Of a stretch of DNA of 64,000 bases, positions 26,388-35,959 are shown in pieces. The notes below the pieces were generated by a model. The model saw nothing but the letters and a program-made list of their open reading frames with translations. It ran no database searches and had not been told where the DNA came from. Origin of the DNA: Stenotrophomonas maltophilia (lineage in GTDB: Bacteria; Pseudomonadota; Gammaproteobacteria; Xanthomonadales; Xanthomonadaceae); assembly GCF_002138415.1 (NCBI RefSeq), contig NZ_CP015612.1, positions 3,946,001-4,010,000 of the forward strand, in the 5' to 3' direction. Both the position numbers and the translations under genes were made by a program. Position 1 is the stretch's first letter. Each line of letters starts with the position of its first letter.

Positions 26388-28316
26388 TTACTTGGCTTCG
26401 GCCTTGGCCAGCATGTCCTGCACCGAGGCGGTGGTGATCGGGTGGTAGCCCGGCTTGGCCTTCTCGAAGGCCTGCTTGGCCAGCTCCAGACCCTTCGGCG
26501 TCTTCACCAGTTCGGCATAGATCGGCAGGATCAGCTTGCGACGGCCGACGCGCTCGATGAACGTGGCTGCGCCTTCATTGGCCTGCTCGTAGCCACTGCG
26601 GATCGCCAGCGGATACCAGCGCATGGCGATCTCGCCATTCGGGGTGCCGGTGAAGTGGAACGCCTTGTCCAGCGTGGCCAGCTTGTCCAGCGGCTGGGTC
26701 GCACCCAGGCCGTCGATGAAGCGCACCCACTCCTGCGTGCTCCAGTCGGCGATAACCTGGCTGCTCGGCACGGTGCCGGCGCTGGCAAAGGCGATGCGCG
26801 CGGTATCGACGCTGCTGAAGTTGCGCGACTGCGCCTTGGCCGCGAACGCCGGGATGCCCGGCTCGTCCAGCCATGCCTTCAGTTCGGCTTCGGTCACTGC
26901 CGACGGATTCTTCGGCAGCAGGTTCTTCTTCATGTACTCGACGAACTGGTCGGTGTTCGCGCTCTGGAACGCGTGGTCATCGAACCAGCCGCGCAGGAAC
27001 GGATCGAAGGTCTCGCGGCCGAAGCGCTGTTCCAGGAATTCCAGGAACCACGAGCCCTTGACGTAGGCCACCTGGCTGAGGGCTTCGTCGGGGTCACGCT
27101 CGTTCAGCGGCGGCAGCGCCAGCGCCTGGTCGGCCGGGCTCATGTCCTTCACTTCGGCCAGCAGGTCGGTCTGGTCGATCTGCTTCTCCATCTCGGCCAT
27201 CTCCTTGCCGTACAGGGCTTCGGTGATGCGGCCCTGGACGTAGGTGGTGAAGCCTTCATTGAGCCAGATGTCCTTCCAGCTGGCGTTGGTCACCAGGTTG
27301 CCCGACCAGCTGTGCGCCAGTTCGTGTGCAACCAGCGAGACCAGCGACTTGTCACCGACGATCACGGTCGGGGTGGCGAAGGTCAGGCGCGGGTTCTCCA
27401 TGCCGCCAAACGGGAACGACGGCGGCAACACCAGCATGTCGTAGCGGCCCCAGCGGTATTCGCCGTACAGCTTCTCGGCGGCACCGATCATCTTCTCGGT
27501 GTCTTCGAACTCCTTGGCGGCCTTGTTGACCATGGTCGGCTCGGCCCAGACGCCGGAGCGGCCGGAGATCGGTTCGAACACCAGGTCACCGGCGGCGATG
27601 GCCAGCAGGTACGACGGAATCGGCTGCGGCATCTTGAAGGTGTAGTCACCGTCACGCGCGGCCTTCGGATCGTTGTCGGCGCTCATCAGCACCATCACGT
27701 CCGGGCGCGAGACCACGTGCGCGCTGTAGGTGAAGCGCACGCTCGGGGTGTCCTGCAGCGGCACCCAGGAACGGGCGTGGATGGCCTGCGACTGACTGAA
27801 CATGAAGGGCAGCTTCTTGCCTTCGGTCATCGACGGCGCCAGCCACTGCAGGCCCGAGGCGGTCGGTGCGGTGTGGTAGGTCACTTCGACCTTGGCCGGC
27901 TGTTCCGGGGCCTCGATGGTCAGCTTGCTGCCGAACACCTTGTCGACCGGGGCCAGTTCAAACTTCAGCGCACTGCGCGCGCCATCGGCACCGACGGCCT
28001 CGACCTTGGACACGGTCAGCTCGCGGGTGTCGAGCACCAGCTGCTTGGCGTCCTTCTGCTTCCATTCCAGGGTGTAGGTGGCGGTGCCGCCGATCTGCTT
28101 CTGGTCGAAGTCCAGCTTCAGATCCAGCGCGATGTCCTTGATGACGACCTTGTCCGGCTCGGCGTACGAGCTTTCGTCGTGGCTGCGGTTCTCGGCGTTC
28201 ACGGGGGCGGCGGGGGCCTTTGCGGCAGTCGGGGCGGCGGCGGGCGCGGCCGCCTCCTGGGAGCAGCCGGCGGCCAGGGCCACGGCCAGCGGAAGGAGCA
28301 TCAGCGGATTACGCAT
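26388..28316 (-). CDS. M1-family zinc aminopeptidase (lipoprotein)
   Basis: Removes N-terminal residues from peptides; related to aminopeptidase N and leukotriene A4 hydrolase. 642 residues. Lipobox-like N-terminus MRNPLMLLPLAVALAAGCSQ predicts export and lipidation at Cys18. The zinc site is complete: HELAH (His331, His335, catalytic Glu332) plus NEGFTTYV (Glu354), with the substrate-binding GGMENP upstream. The C-terminal helical LTA4H-like domain follows. Single gene with its own terminator. Confidence 0.93.
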   Translation of the reverse strand: MRNPLMLLPLAVALAAGCSQEAAAPAAAPTAAKAPAAPVNAENRSHDESSYAEPDKVVIKDIALDLKLDFDQKQIGGTATYTLEWKQKDAKQLVLDTRELTVSKVEAVGADGARSALKFELAPVDKVFGSKLTIEAPEQPAKVEVTYHTAPTASGLQWLAPSMTEGKKLPFMFSQSQAIHARSWVPLQDTPSVRFTYSAHVVSRPDVMVLMSADNDPKAARDGDYTFKMPQPIPSYLLAIAAGDLVFEPISGRSGVWAEPTMVNKAAKEFEDTEKMIGAAEKLYGEYRWGRYDMLVLPPSFPFGGMENPRLTFATPTVIVGDKSLVSLVAHELAHSWSGNLVTNASWKDIWLNEGFTTYVQGRITEALYGKEMAEMEKQIDQTDLLAEVKDMSPADQALALPPLNERDPDEALSQVAYVKGSWFLEFLEQRFGRETFDPFLRGWFDDHAFQSANTDQFVEYMKKNLLPKNPSAVTEAELKAWLDEPGIPAFAAKAQSRNFSSVDTARIAFASAGTVPSSQVIADWSTQEWVRFIDGLGATQPLDKLATLDKAFHFTGTPNGEIAMRWYPLAIRSGYEQANEGAATFIERVGRRKLILPIYAELVKTPKGLELAKQAFEKAKPGYHPITTASVQDMLAKAEAK

Positions 28317-28423
28317 GAATCGGGACCGTTACGGGGATCAAACCCCAATGGTACCTCCCTCCGGCCCCGCAGGCGTTGCGCGGTGCGGGGTAATGGCGGC
28401 CGGGCCGATCCTGCGCCTCCGGC

Positions 28424-28562
28424 GCATGCCAACCAAGGTTGGCATCCACAGGTAGGTGCCAACCTTGGTTGGCACGGATGTGTCAGCGCCCGGTGCAAGC
28501 GTGTGCCAACCAAGGTTGGCACCTACCAGAACAGGTAGCGCCGGGCCATGCCCGGCGGCCCC
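28424..28562. repeat. cluster of four GTAG-type stem-loops
   Basis: Three units of GTGCCAACC-AAGGTTGGCAC at about 28426-28445, 28452-28475 and 28502-28526, in alternating orientation, and one GGTAGCGCCGGGCCATGCCC at 28533-28560. They fill the gap between ubiE and the aminopeptidase gene; no gene is seen there. Confidence 0.85.
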
Positions 28563-28569
28563 ACACGCT

Positions 28570-29331
28570 TTACAGCTTGTAGCCGGAGTGGATCGAAACG
28601 ATGCCGCCGGTCAGGTTCTTGTAGTGGCAGCGCTCGAAACCGGCCTGCCCCATCATCGCCTTCAGTTCATCCTGCGGCGGGTGCTTGCGGATGCTCTCGG
28701 CCAGGTACTGGTAGCTGTCCGAATCGTTGGCGAACAGCTTGCCCAGCTTGGGCAGGATCTTGAACGAGTGGAAGTCGTAGATCGGCTTGAACCAGTCGGC
28801 GGTGACTTCGGAGAACTCCAGCACGCGGGCCTGTCCGCCCACCTTCAGCACGCGGTACATCTCGCGCAGGCCAGCGTCCTTGTCGGTCACGTTGCGCAGG
28901 CCGAAGGCGATGGTGACCAGGTCGAAGCTGTTGTCCGGAAACGGCAGGGCTTCGGCGTTGCACTGCACGTAGTCCAGGCCGAGCACCAGGCCGCGGTTGG
29001 TCAGGCGGTCGCGGCCGACCGACAGCATGCCGGCGTTGATGTCGCCCAGCACCACCGAGCCCTCGGCGCCGACGCGCTCCTTCAGCAGGGCGGCGATGTC
29101 GCCGGTGCCGCCCGCCAGGTCGAGCACGCGGTCGCCCGGCTTCACCTGCGCGGTCGCCACGTAGTAGCGCTTCCACGCCCGGTGCACGCCCAGGCTCATC
29201 AGGTCGTTCATCAGGTCGTAGTTGCGCGCGACCGAGGTGAACACCTGGCCGACCAGCTTTTGCTTGTCCTTGGCGGCGACGTCGCGGAACCCGAAATGGG
29301 TGGTACCGGCTTTGTAGGGGGATTCGCTCAT
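28570..29331 (-). CDS. ubiE: ubiquinone/menaquinone biosynthesis C-methyltransferase UbiE
   Basis: SAM-dependent methyltransferase that C-methylates 2-polyprenyl-6-methoxybenzoquinol (ubiquinone) or demethylmenaquinol. 253 residues, the usual size. SAM motif I VLDLAGGTGDIAAL, family signatures YDLMNDLMSLGVHRAWK and RVLKVGGQARVLEFSEV are present, and the C-terminus GGIVSIHSGYKL is canonical. Start 29331 (MSESPYK) fits the family. Confidence 0.97.
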   Translation of the reverse strand: MSESPYKAGTTHFGFRDVAAKDKQKLVGQVFTSVARNYDLMNDLMSLGVHRAWKRYYVATAQVKPGDRVLDLAGGTGDIAALLKERVGAEGSVVLGDINAGMLSVGRDRLTNRGLVLGLDYVQCNAEALPFPDNSFDLVTIAFGLRNVTDKDAGLREMYRVLKVGGQARVLEFSEVTADWFKPIYDFHSFKILPKLGKLFANDSDSYQYLAESIRKHPPQDELKAMMGQAGFERCHYKNLTGGIVSIHSGYKL

Positions 29332-29411
29332 GGCCCCGATTATCGCACCGCCGGGGGCCAGCGGCACCCCCTGCCCGTATCATGGCGGGCCACGACTTAC
29401 CGGAGCCCCGC

Positions 29412-29864
29412 ATGATCACCACGCCCGACTACCAGGCCCTGCTGCAGACCGCCATCGCCGAAGCCCGCCAGGGCCTGGCCGAAGGCGGCGTGCCGATCGG
29501 CGCGGCGCTGTACCACAACGACGGCCGCCTGCTCGGCTGCGGCCATAACCGCCGCGTGCAGGAAGGCGACCCCTCTGTCCATGGCGAAACCGATGCGTTC
29601 CGCAAGGCCGGCCGCCAGCGCCGTTACCAGGACACGATCATGGTCACCACCCTGGCACCGTGCTGGTACTGCTCGGGCCTGGTGCGCCAGTTCAACATCG
29701 GCACCGTGGTGGTGGGCGAATCGCGCACCTTCCAGGGCGGCATCGACTGGTTGCGGGAAAACGGCGTCAACGTGATCGACCTGGACAGCCAGGAATGCGT
29801 GGACCTGCTGGGCGGCTTCATTGCGCAGCACCCGGAGATCTGGAACGAAGACATCGGTGAATGA
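29412..29864 (+). CDS. cytosine-deaminase-like nucleoside/nucleobase deaminase
   Basis: 150 residues, cytidine deaminase superfamily. Zinc motifs: HGE (His57, Glu59) and PCWYC (Cys84, Cys87), with TTLAPCWYCSG. The pattern, the VVVGESRTFQGG segment and the acidic C-terminus IWNEDIGE resemble fungal FCY1-type cytosine deaminase (whose chain also ends in a similar EDIGE), more than bacterial TadA or guanine deaminase. Hydrolytic deamination of cytosine to uracil is therefore the best guess. It is divergent from ubiE, with 80 bp between starts. Confidence 0.8.
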   Translation: MITTPDYQALLQTAIAEARQGLAEGGVPIGAALYHNDGRLLGCGHNRRVQEGDPSVHGETDAFRKAGRQRRYQDTIMVTTLAPCWYCSGLVRQFNIGTVVVGESRTFQGGIDWLRENGVNVIDLDSQECVDLLGGFIAQHPEIWNEDIGE

Positions 29865-29904
29865 TCACCACGCAGTGTCCTGTTGAACCCATTTAATGAA
29901 CGCT

Positions 29905-29940
29905 TCAGCGCCGGCACGCCCTAGTGCCGGCAGCGTTTGC
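29905..29940 (+). terminator. hairpin downstream of the deaminase gene
   Basis: GCGCCGGCACGCCCTAGTGCCGGCAGCG forms a strong stem about 45 bp after the stop, followed by TTTG only, so a weak terminator at best. Confidence 0.4.
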
Positions 29941-30062
29941 GGCCATTGCCGTGAACCCGTGCACAGTCAGCTGCGCAACGTGCACACGCTGCGATAACAC
30001 CCCGCCCGGCTGCCGCGCCTAGGGTGGGGTTACCGGGACTTCTTTCCCCGGCGGAGCCAGCC

Positions 30063-30323
30063 ATGTGCGCGCACGCCGTACGACCTACGCCTGACCCGAT
30101 CCTCGACGCCATCCGCAAGCGCCTGCAGCAGCAGTACGCGCTGCACCAGCGTGGCGCACTGTTCTGGACTGCCTACCAGGGCCTGCAGCTGGAGCTGGTG
30201 CGCGGCCACCCGCTCGACCATGAGCGCCTGTGCAATGCGATGGCCGACATCGCCGAAGATCTCGGTGCCGTCGAGCGTGCGCAGTTGATCGGACATGCCA
30301 ACGCCAGCTCCACATCGCGCTGA
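30063..30323 (+). CDS. small hypothetical protein
   Basis: 86 residues (MCAHAVRPTPDPILDAIRKR), mainly helical, no membrane segment or signal. GGCGGAG lies about 8 bp upstream of the ATG, and codon use is like the neighbours. No family recognised. It is followed by another small protein gene on the same strand. Confidence 0.6.
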   Translation: MCAHAVRPTPDPILDAIRKRLQQQYALHQRGALFWTAYQGLQLELVRGHPLDHERLCNAMADIAEDLGAVERAQLIGHANASSTSR

Positions 30324-30398
30324 CGCGGCATGCACCGCCACATACGCCACACTCCGATGAACCCCCACTCCCTTTCCACTCAACCGAACTGGATTGTC

Positions 30399-30734
30399 AT
30401 GCACGCTGAAGTCCCCACCATTCCTCCGGTCATCAACGTTGACGCCGAGCTGGATCACTGGCGCCGCCAACATGCCGAAGGCGCACTGCCGCACAACTCG
30501 TTCGGCTCGTACGTGCCGTGGATCAAGTTTGCCTGCGATTCGCTGATCACCCAGCCGCGCGCCAGCGAGGCCGAACGTGACGAGATGTTCCAGACCCAGT
30601 ACGCCCTGCAGATCATGCCGCGACTGAGCGAAGCACAGGCCCGCGAGTTCGTCGACCGTTGCTGGCAGCACGTCTACCAGAGCAGTCCGGTACGCAGCCT
30701 GCAGGCACCGCGCCTGCAGCGCATGCGCGCCTGA
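30399..30734 (+). CDS. small hypothetical protein
   Basis: 111 residues from ATG 30399 (MHAEVPTIPPVINVDAELDH); in-frame ATGs at 30357 and 30330 would add 14 or 23 residues, and none has a good ribosome site. Soluble, rich in aromatic and charged residues, with a pattern of a helical domain (LDHWRRQHAEGALPHNSFGS). I do not recognise it; it looks like a conserved xanthomonad cytosolic protein. Confidence 0.55.
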   Translation: MHAEVPTIPPVINVDAELDHWRRQHAEGALPHNSFGSYVPWIKFACDSLITQPRASEAERDEMFQTQYALQIMPRLSEAQAREFVDRCWQHVYQSSPVRSLQAPRLQRMRA

Positions 30735-30801
30735 CCGCCGCTGCACGGCGCCTGCACGGGCCACTGCCGATCATCCTCGTCACCTGAGTGGGACGACGAC
30801 G

Positions 30802-31224
30802 ATGAAAGCACGCAACCTGTTCAATACGATCGCCAAGAAGGCCGCGGCCGCCACCGGCTCGCCGTGGACCTTCCTGGCCGCAGTAGCGATCGTGGTGATC
30901 TGGGGCATCAGTGGCCCGGTGTTCGGTTTCAACGACACCTGGCAGCTGGTGATCAACACCGGCACCACCATCATCACCTTCCTGATGGTGTTCCTGATCC
31001 AGCACACGCAGAACGCGGATACCGCCGCAATGCAGATCAAGCTGGACGAGCTGATCCGCGCGACGGCCGAAGCCAACAACGAACTGTTGGATCTGGAAGA
31101 ACTGGACGAGGAACGGCTGGAAGAGATCCGGCGCGAGTACGAGCAGATGGCGCGCGAAGCCGGCGACGCGCTGGCGCGCGTGCGCGCCTGCCATGTGGCG
31201 CGGCGCGACGATGAAGCGGTGTAG
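30802..31224 (+). CDS. low-affinity iron permease family protein
   Basis: 140 residues. Two membrane segments (about 22-42, FLAAVAIVVIWGISGPVFGF, and 47-66, VINTGTTIITFLMVFLIQHT) followed by a cytosolic acidic coiled coil (LDEERLEEIRREYEQMAREA). The signature NTGTTIITFLMVFLIQHTQN is that of bacterial FET4/low-affinity iron permease homologues. These are much shorter than fungal Fet4, and transport has not been shown, so the family name should not be taken as function. Confidence 0.8.
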   Translation: MKARNLFNTIAKKAAAATGSPWTFLAAVAIVVIWGISGPVFGFNDTWQLVINTGTTIITFLMVFLIQHTQNADTAAMQIKLDELIRATAEANNELLDLEELDEERLEEIRREYEQMAREAGDALARVRACHVARRDDEAV

Positions 31225-31241
31225 CGGGCCCCGGAATGACA

Positions 31242-31356
31242 CTGCCGGCCAGCGGCCGGCACTACCATCGATCTCCAGGCAGGTGCCAACCTTGGTTGGC
31301 ACAGGGCCAGCCGCCTGCGCTGACGCATCCGTGCCAACCAAGGTTGGCACCTACCA
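31242..31356. repeat. SMAG repeat followed by two GTGCCAACCTTGG units
   Basis: SMAG unit at 31242-31266; inverted pair of GGTGCCAACCTTGGTTGGCA at about 31281-31302 and 31331-31356. They lie between convergent genes (iron permease, smeF). Confidence 0.85.
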
Positions 31357-31366
31357 GAAGCGCTGC

Positions 31367-32752
31367 TTACCCGCGCTCGTGCCAGCCGCCGCCCAGCACC
31401 TTGTACAGGGTGATGCGGTTGGCCTGCTGCGCCAGCTGCGCCTGCAGCTGGGTCTGCTGCGCGTTGTAGGCGGTACGCCGCGCATCAAGCAGGGTCACGA
31501 AGCTGTCAAGGCCTGCGTCGTAGCGGGCCTGCGACAGGCGGTTGGCCTGTTCGGCCGCGTCCACCAGGCGCTGCTGTGAACTCACCTGCTCGTCCAGGCT
31601 GACATTCAATGCCAGCGCATCGGCGGTTTCGCGAAAGCCCACCTGGATCGACTTCTCGTACTGCGCCAGTGCGATATCACGATCAGCGTTGGCGATGGCC
31701 AAGTTGGCGCGCAGCTTGCCGCCCTGGAAGATCGGCAGGGTGATCTTCGGCAGGAAACTCCATACACGGGTGCCACTGTCGAACAGGTTGGACAGTTCGT
31801 TCGAACCACTGCCGATGCTGCCGGTCAGCGAGATGCTCGGGAAGAACGCTGCGCGTGCCGCACCGATGTTGGCGTTTGCGGCCAGCAGCTGGTGTTCGGC
31901 GGCCATGATGTCCGGGCGCTGCAGCAGCACGTCGCTGGGCAGGCCGGCCGGCGGCGGTGCCAGCGCCAGCAGCTCCGGTTCGATGCTGTCCGGCAGCAGC
32001 GCCGGATCCAGCTGACCACCGGCCAGCAGCGCCAGTGCGTTGCGGTCCTGCGCCAGCTGGCCACGCAGGCGTGCAGCATCGGTACGTGCGGTCTCGACCA
32101 GGGTACGGGTCTGGGTCAGCTCCAGCGCCGAACTGCCACCACGCTCGTGGCGGGCCTCGGCCAGGCGCAGCGAATCCTCGTAGGTCTTCAGCGTGGCATC
32201 GGCGATCTTCAGCCGCTGCGCATCAGCCCCGTAGGTCAGCCACGCCGTGGCAGTCTCGGCCACCAGGCTCAGCTGCGCATTGCGACGGTTGGCGGCTACG
32301 GCGAAGTATTGCTGCAGGGCGGCCTCGCTGAGATTGCGCACGCGGCCGAACAGGTCCAGCTCGAACTCGGCCACGCCAACACCGGCGGTGAACTGCTCGG
32401 TGACGCCGGCGTCAGTACCACGGCGATCCATCTGGCCGGTAACGGCCACGCCCGGCAGGCGATCGGCGCGCTGCACGCGGTACTGGCCACGCGCACGTTC
32501 AACATTGAGCACCGCCACACGCAGGTCGCGGTTGTTCTGCAGGGACTGGTCGATCACCTGCTGCAGGCGCGCATCGGTGAAGAAGTCGCGCCAGCCGACG
32601 GCGGCGACATCGGCCACCTCGCCCTGCGCGGCCTCGGCCGGCCACTGCGCCGGAATGGCCGGAGCGACAGCGGTGTCCTTCGGCACCAGGGTGGAGCAGC
32701 CGGCCAGCGCGAGCGCGGCGGCAATGGAAAGGAACAGGGATGCACTTTTCAT
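31367..32752 (-). CDS. smeF: outer-membrane efflux channel SmeF
   Basis: TolC/OprM-type outer-membrane factor of the SmeDEF RND multidrug pump. 461 residues. Lipobox LALAGC (Cys19) for outer-membrane anchoring, and two outer-membrane efflux repeats (about 60-245 and 265-455) with long periplasmic helices, e.g. RDLRVAVLNVERARGQYRV. Last gene of smeD-smeE-smeF; 71 bp, including a SMAG repeat, separate it from smeE, which may allow differential mRNA decay. Exports fluoroquinolones, tetracyclines, chloramphenicol and others in S. maltophilia. Confidence 0.95.
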   Translation of the reverse strand: MKSASLFLSIAAALALAGCSTLVPKDTAVAPAIPAQWPAEAAQGEVADVAAVGWRDFFTDARLQQVIDQSLQNNRDLRVAVLNVERARGQYRVQRADRLPGVAVTGQMDRRGTDAGVTEQFTAGVGVAEFELDLFGRVRNLSEAALQQYFAVAANRRNAQLSLVAETATAWLTYGADAQRLKIADATLKTYEDSLRLAEARHERGGSSALELTQTRTLVETARTDAARLRGQLAQDRNALALLAGGQLDPALLPDSIEPELLALAPPPAGLPSDVLLQRPDIMAAEHQLLAANANIGAARAAFFPSISLTGSIGSGSNELSNLFDSGTRVWSFLPKITLPIFQGGKLRANLAIANADRDIALAQYEKSIQVGFRETADALALNVSLDEQVSSQQRLVDAAEQANRLSQARYDAGLDSFVTLLDARRTAYNAQQTQLQAQLAQQANRITLYKVLGGGWHERG

Positions 32753-32790
32753 GGGATGACTTCCATCGGTACTGCCGGATGGCAGGAGGG

Positions 32791-32816
32791 AGTGCCGGCC
32801 AGCGGCCGGCACTACC
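32791..32816. repeat. SMAG repeat between smeE and smeF
   Basis: AGTGCCGGCCAGCGGCCGGC followed by ACTACC: GTAG-headed stem-loop within the efflux operon. Confidence 0.9.
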
Positions 32817-32823
32817 GTTTCGC

Positions 32824-35800
32824 TTACGTGGAGGATTTGCGCTTGAACACGCGCTGCACCACCACGAAGAACAGCGGCACGAAGAACACGCCGAGCACGG
32901 TGCCGACGATCATGCCGCCGAGCACGCCGGTGCCGATCGCCTGCTTGGCACCGGAACCCGCACCGGTGGAGATCGCCAGCGGTACCACGCCCATGCCGAA
33001 GGCCAGCGAGGTCATCACGATCGGGCGCAAGCGGTCGCGCACGGCATGCATGATCGATTCGATCAGGCCTGCGCCCTTCTCCAGGTTCTCCTTGGCGAAC
33101 TCGACGATCAGGATCGCGTTCTTGCTGGTCAGGCCCACCGTGGTCAGCATCGCCACCTGGAAGTAGATGTCGCGTTCCAGGCCCTTGAAGGTGTTGGCCA
33201 GCACCGCGCCGAGGATACCCAGCGGGGCCGCCAGCAGCACCGCGGTCGGTACGCTCCAGCTTTCATACATCGCGGCCAGGCACAGGAACACGATCATCAG
33301 CGACAGCGTGTACAGCAGCGGCGTCTGCGAGCCGGCCTGACGTTCCTGGTAGGACATCGCCGTCCACTCGATGCCGAAGCCCGCCGGCAGCTGCTTGGCC
33401 AGCTGTTCGATCTCGGCCATGGCATCACCGGACGCGACACCCGGGGCCGGTTCGCCCTGGATTTCCATCGCCGACACACCGTTGTAGCGCTCAAGACGCG
33501 GCGAACCGTAGTCCCAGTGCTTGGTGGCGAACGCGCTGAACGGCACCATCTCGCCCTTGTCGTTCTTCACGGACCACAGATCGAAGTCCTCCGGCACCAT
33601 GCGGAACGGCTGGTCGGCCTGCACGAACACACGCTTGACGCGGCCACGATCGACGAAGTCGTCGATGTACGAGCTACCCCATGCAGCGGCCAGCGTACCG
33701 TTGATCTGGTCGATCGACAGCCCCAGCGAGGTCGCCTTGGCTGCATCGATGTCGATGCGGAACTGCGGCGTGTCTTCCTGGCCGTTCGGGCGCACGTTGG
33801 CCAGCTTCTTGCTGCCGGCGGCGAGACCCAGCAGCTGGTTGCGCGCGGCCACCAGGGCCTCGTGGCCCTGGCCGCTGTTGTCCTTCAGGAAGAAGGTGTA
33901 GCCCGACGCGGTACCCAGTTCCGGAATGGCCGGCGGCGGGAAGGCGAAGATGAAGGCATCCTTGATCTGGCCCAGTGCCGCCATCGCGCGACCGGTGATC
34001 GGCATCACGCCATTGTCGGCGTCACGCTCGCTCCAGTCCTTGAGCTTGACGAATGCCATGCCCGCGTTCTGGCCCATACCGGCGAAGCTGAAGCCCTGCA
34101 CCGAGAACACCGAGTCCACCGCATCCTTCTCGTTCTGCAGGAAGTGGTTTTCCAGTGCCGCGATCGATTCCAGCGTACGTTCCTGGGTGGCACCGACCGG
34201 CGCCTGCACCAGCGCCATCAGCACGCCCTGGTCTTCGTTGGGCAGGAACGAGCTGGGCAGGCGCACGAACAGCACGCCCATCAGCACGAACAGTGCCGCC
34301 ACGATGCCCATGAAGCGCCACGGACGGTGGATGATGCCGCGCACACCGCGCTGGTAGCTTTCGCTGGTGCGGTCGAAGCCGCGGTTGAAACCATTGAAGA
34401 AACGACCGGACCAGCCCTTGTGTGCGACGTGGTGCTCACCCTTCTTCAGGGGCTTGAGCATGGTCGCGCACAGCGCCGGGGTCAGCACGATCGCGACCAG
34501 CACCGACAGCGCCATCGCCGAAACGATCGTGGCCGAGAACTGGCGGTAGATCACGCCGGTGGAACCGCTCATGAAGGCCATCGGCACGAACACCGCCGAC
34601 AGCACCAGGCCGATACCCACCAGCGCGCCGGTGATCTGGCCCATCGACTTGCGGGTGGCCTCAAGCGGCGACAGTCCTTCCTCGGACATGATGCGCTCGA
34701 CGTTCTCCACCACCACGATGGCATCGTCCACCAGCAGGCCGATCGCCAGCACCATCGCGAACATGGTCAGCATGTTCACCGAGAAGCCCAGCATCGCCAG
34801 CACGCCGAAGGTACCCAGCAGCACCACCGGCACGGCGATGGTCGGGATCAGGGTGGCGCGGAAGTTCTGCAGGAACAGGTACATCACCACGAACACCAGC
34901 ACGATCGCTTCGATCAGGGTCTGCACCACGCCCTTGATCGACACGCGCACGAACGGGGTGGTGTCGTACGGTATCTCGGCCTTCAGGCCGGCCGGGAAGA
35001 AGCTCTTCATGTCCTGCAGCGCGGCGTCCACGCCGGCGGCGGTATCCAGCGCGTTGGCGCCGGTGGCCAGGGTGACCGCCAGGCCGCTGGCCGGCTGGCC
35101 GTTGTAGCGGGTGACGAAGTCGTACGATTCCGCACCCAGCTCGACGCGGGCGACATCACCCAGGCGCAGCTCGGCACCGTCCTGCGCACCGCGCACGATG
35201 ATGTTGCGGAACTGTTCCGGAGTCTGCAGGCGCGACTGCGCGTTGATCGTGGCGTTGAGCTGCTGGCCCTTCACCGACGGCGCACCGCCGAGCTGGCCGA
35301 TGGCCACCTGGGCGTTCTGTGCCTTGACTGCTGCGGTCACTTCCGCAACCGACAGGCCATAGGTATGCAGCTTGTTCGGGTCAAGCCAGATGCGCATGGC
35401 GTACTTGCCACCGAACACCTGGATGTTGCCCACGCCCGGCACGCGGCTCAGACGGTCGACGACATTGGAACCGACGTAGTCGGCGATGTCGTTGGCGTCC
35501 ATGCTGCCGTTCTCGGACACGAACGCAATGACGTTCAGGAAGCCCGAGCTGGACTTGGCCACGTTGATGCCCTGCCGCTGCACTTCCTGCGGCAGCAGCG
35601 GCATGGCCAGCTGCAGCTTGTTCTGCACCTGCACCTGGGCGATGTCCGGGTTGGTGCCGCTCTCGAAGGTCAGGGTGATGGTGGCCTGGCCGTTGGACGA
35701 GCTGTTGGAGGAGAAATAGATCAGGCCATCAAGGCCCTTCATGTTCTGCTCGATGATCTGCGTCACCGAGTCCTCGACCACCTTGGCCGATGCACCCGGG

Positions 35801-35946
35801 TAGGTGGCGCTGATTTCCACCGCCGGCGGTGCGACGTTGGGGTACATCGAGACCGGCAGCTTGAACAGGGCCAGGCCGCCGGCGAGCATGATGATGATGG
35901 CGATCACCCATGCAAAGATGGGTCGATCGATGAAAAAGCGTGCCAT
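32824..35946 (-). CDS. smeE: RND multidrug efflux transporter SmeE
   Basis: Proton-driven inner-membrane pump of SmeDEF, HAE1 family (AcrB-like). 1040 residues, twelve membrane helices. N-terminus [22 protein letters not shown]4 proton-relay Asp pair in [20 protein letters not shown]; conserved porter-domain motifs ([35 protein letters not shown] near the end). Start 35946 gives the canonical N-terminus, 13 bp after the smeD stop. Intact, with no frameshift. Confidence 0.97.
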   Translation of the reverse strand: MARFFIDRPIFAWVIAIIIMLAGGLALFKLPVSMYPNVAPPAVEISATYPGASAKVVEDSVTQIIEQNMKGLDGLIYFSSNSSSNGQATITLTFESGTNPDIAQVQVQNKLQLAMPLLPQEVQRQGINVAKSSSGFLNVIAFVSENGSMDANDIADYVGSNVVDRLSRVPGVGNIQVFGGKYAMRIWLDPNKLHTYGLSVAEVTAAVKAQNAQVAIGQLGGAPSVKGQQLNATINAQSRLQTPEQFRNIIVRGAQDGAELRLGDVARVELGAESYDFVTRYNGQPASGLAVTLATGANALDTAAGVDAALQDMKSFFPAGLKAEIPYDTTPFVRVSIKGVVQTLIEAIVLVFVVMYLFLQNFRATLIPTIAVPVVLLGTFGVLAMLGFSVNMLTMFAMVLAIGLLVDDAIVVVENVERIMSEEGLSPLEATRKSMGQITGALVGIGLVLSAVFVPMAFMSGSTGVIYRQFSATIVSAMALSVLVAIVLTPALCATMLKPLKKGEHHVAHKGWSGRFFNGFNRGFDRTSESYQRGVRGIIHRPWRFMGIVAALFVLMGVLFVRLPSSFLPNEDQGVLMALVQAPVGATQERTLESIAALENHFLQNEKDAVDSVFSVQGFSFAGMGQNAGMAFVKLKDWSERDADNGVMPITGRAMAALGQIKDAFIFAFPPPAIPELGTASGYTFFLKDNSGQGHEALVAARNQLLGLAAGSKKLANVRPNGQEDTPQFRIDIDAAKATSLGLSIDQINGTLAAAWGSSYIDDFVDRGRVKRVFVQADQPFRMVPEDFDLWSVKNDKGEMVPFSAFATKHWDYGSPRLERYNGVSAMEIQGEPAPGVASGDAMAEIEQLAKQLPAGFGIEWTAMSYQERQAGSQTPLLYTLSLMIVFLCLAAMYESWSVPTAVLLAAPLGILGAVLANTFKGLERDIYFQVAMLTTVGLTSKNAILIVEFAKENLEKGAGLIESIMHAVRDRLRPIVMTSLAFGMGVVPLAISTGAGSGAKQAIGTGVLGGMIVGTVLGVFFVPLFFVVVQRVFKRKSST

Positions 35947-35959
35947 GGGGGTTCTCCGC

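Noticed and set aside
28424..28562. Regular spaced repeats as a CRISPR array
   Set aside because: The units are palindromic stem-loops in alternating orientation with irregular, short spacing, and no cas gene is near.
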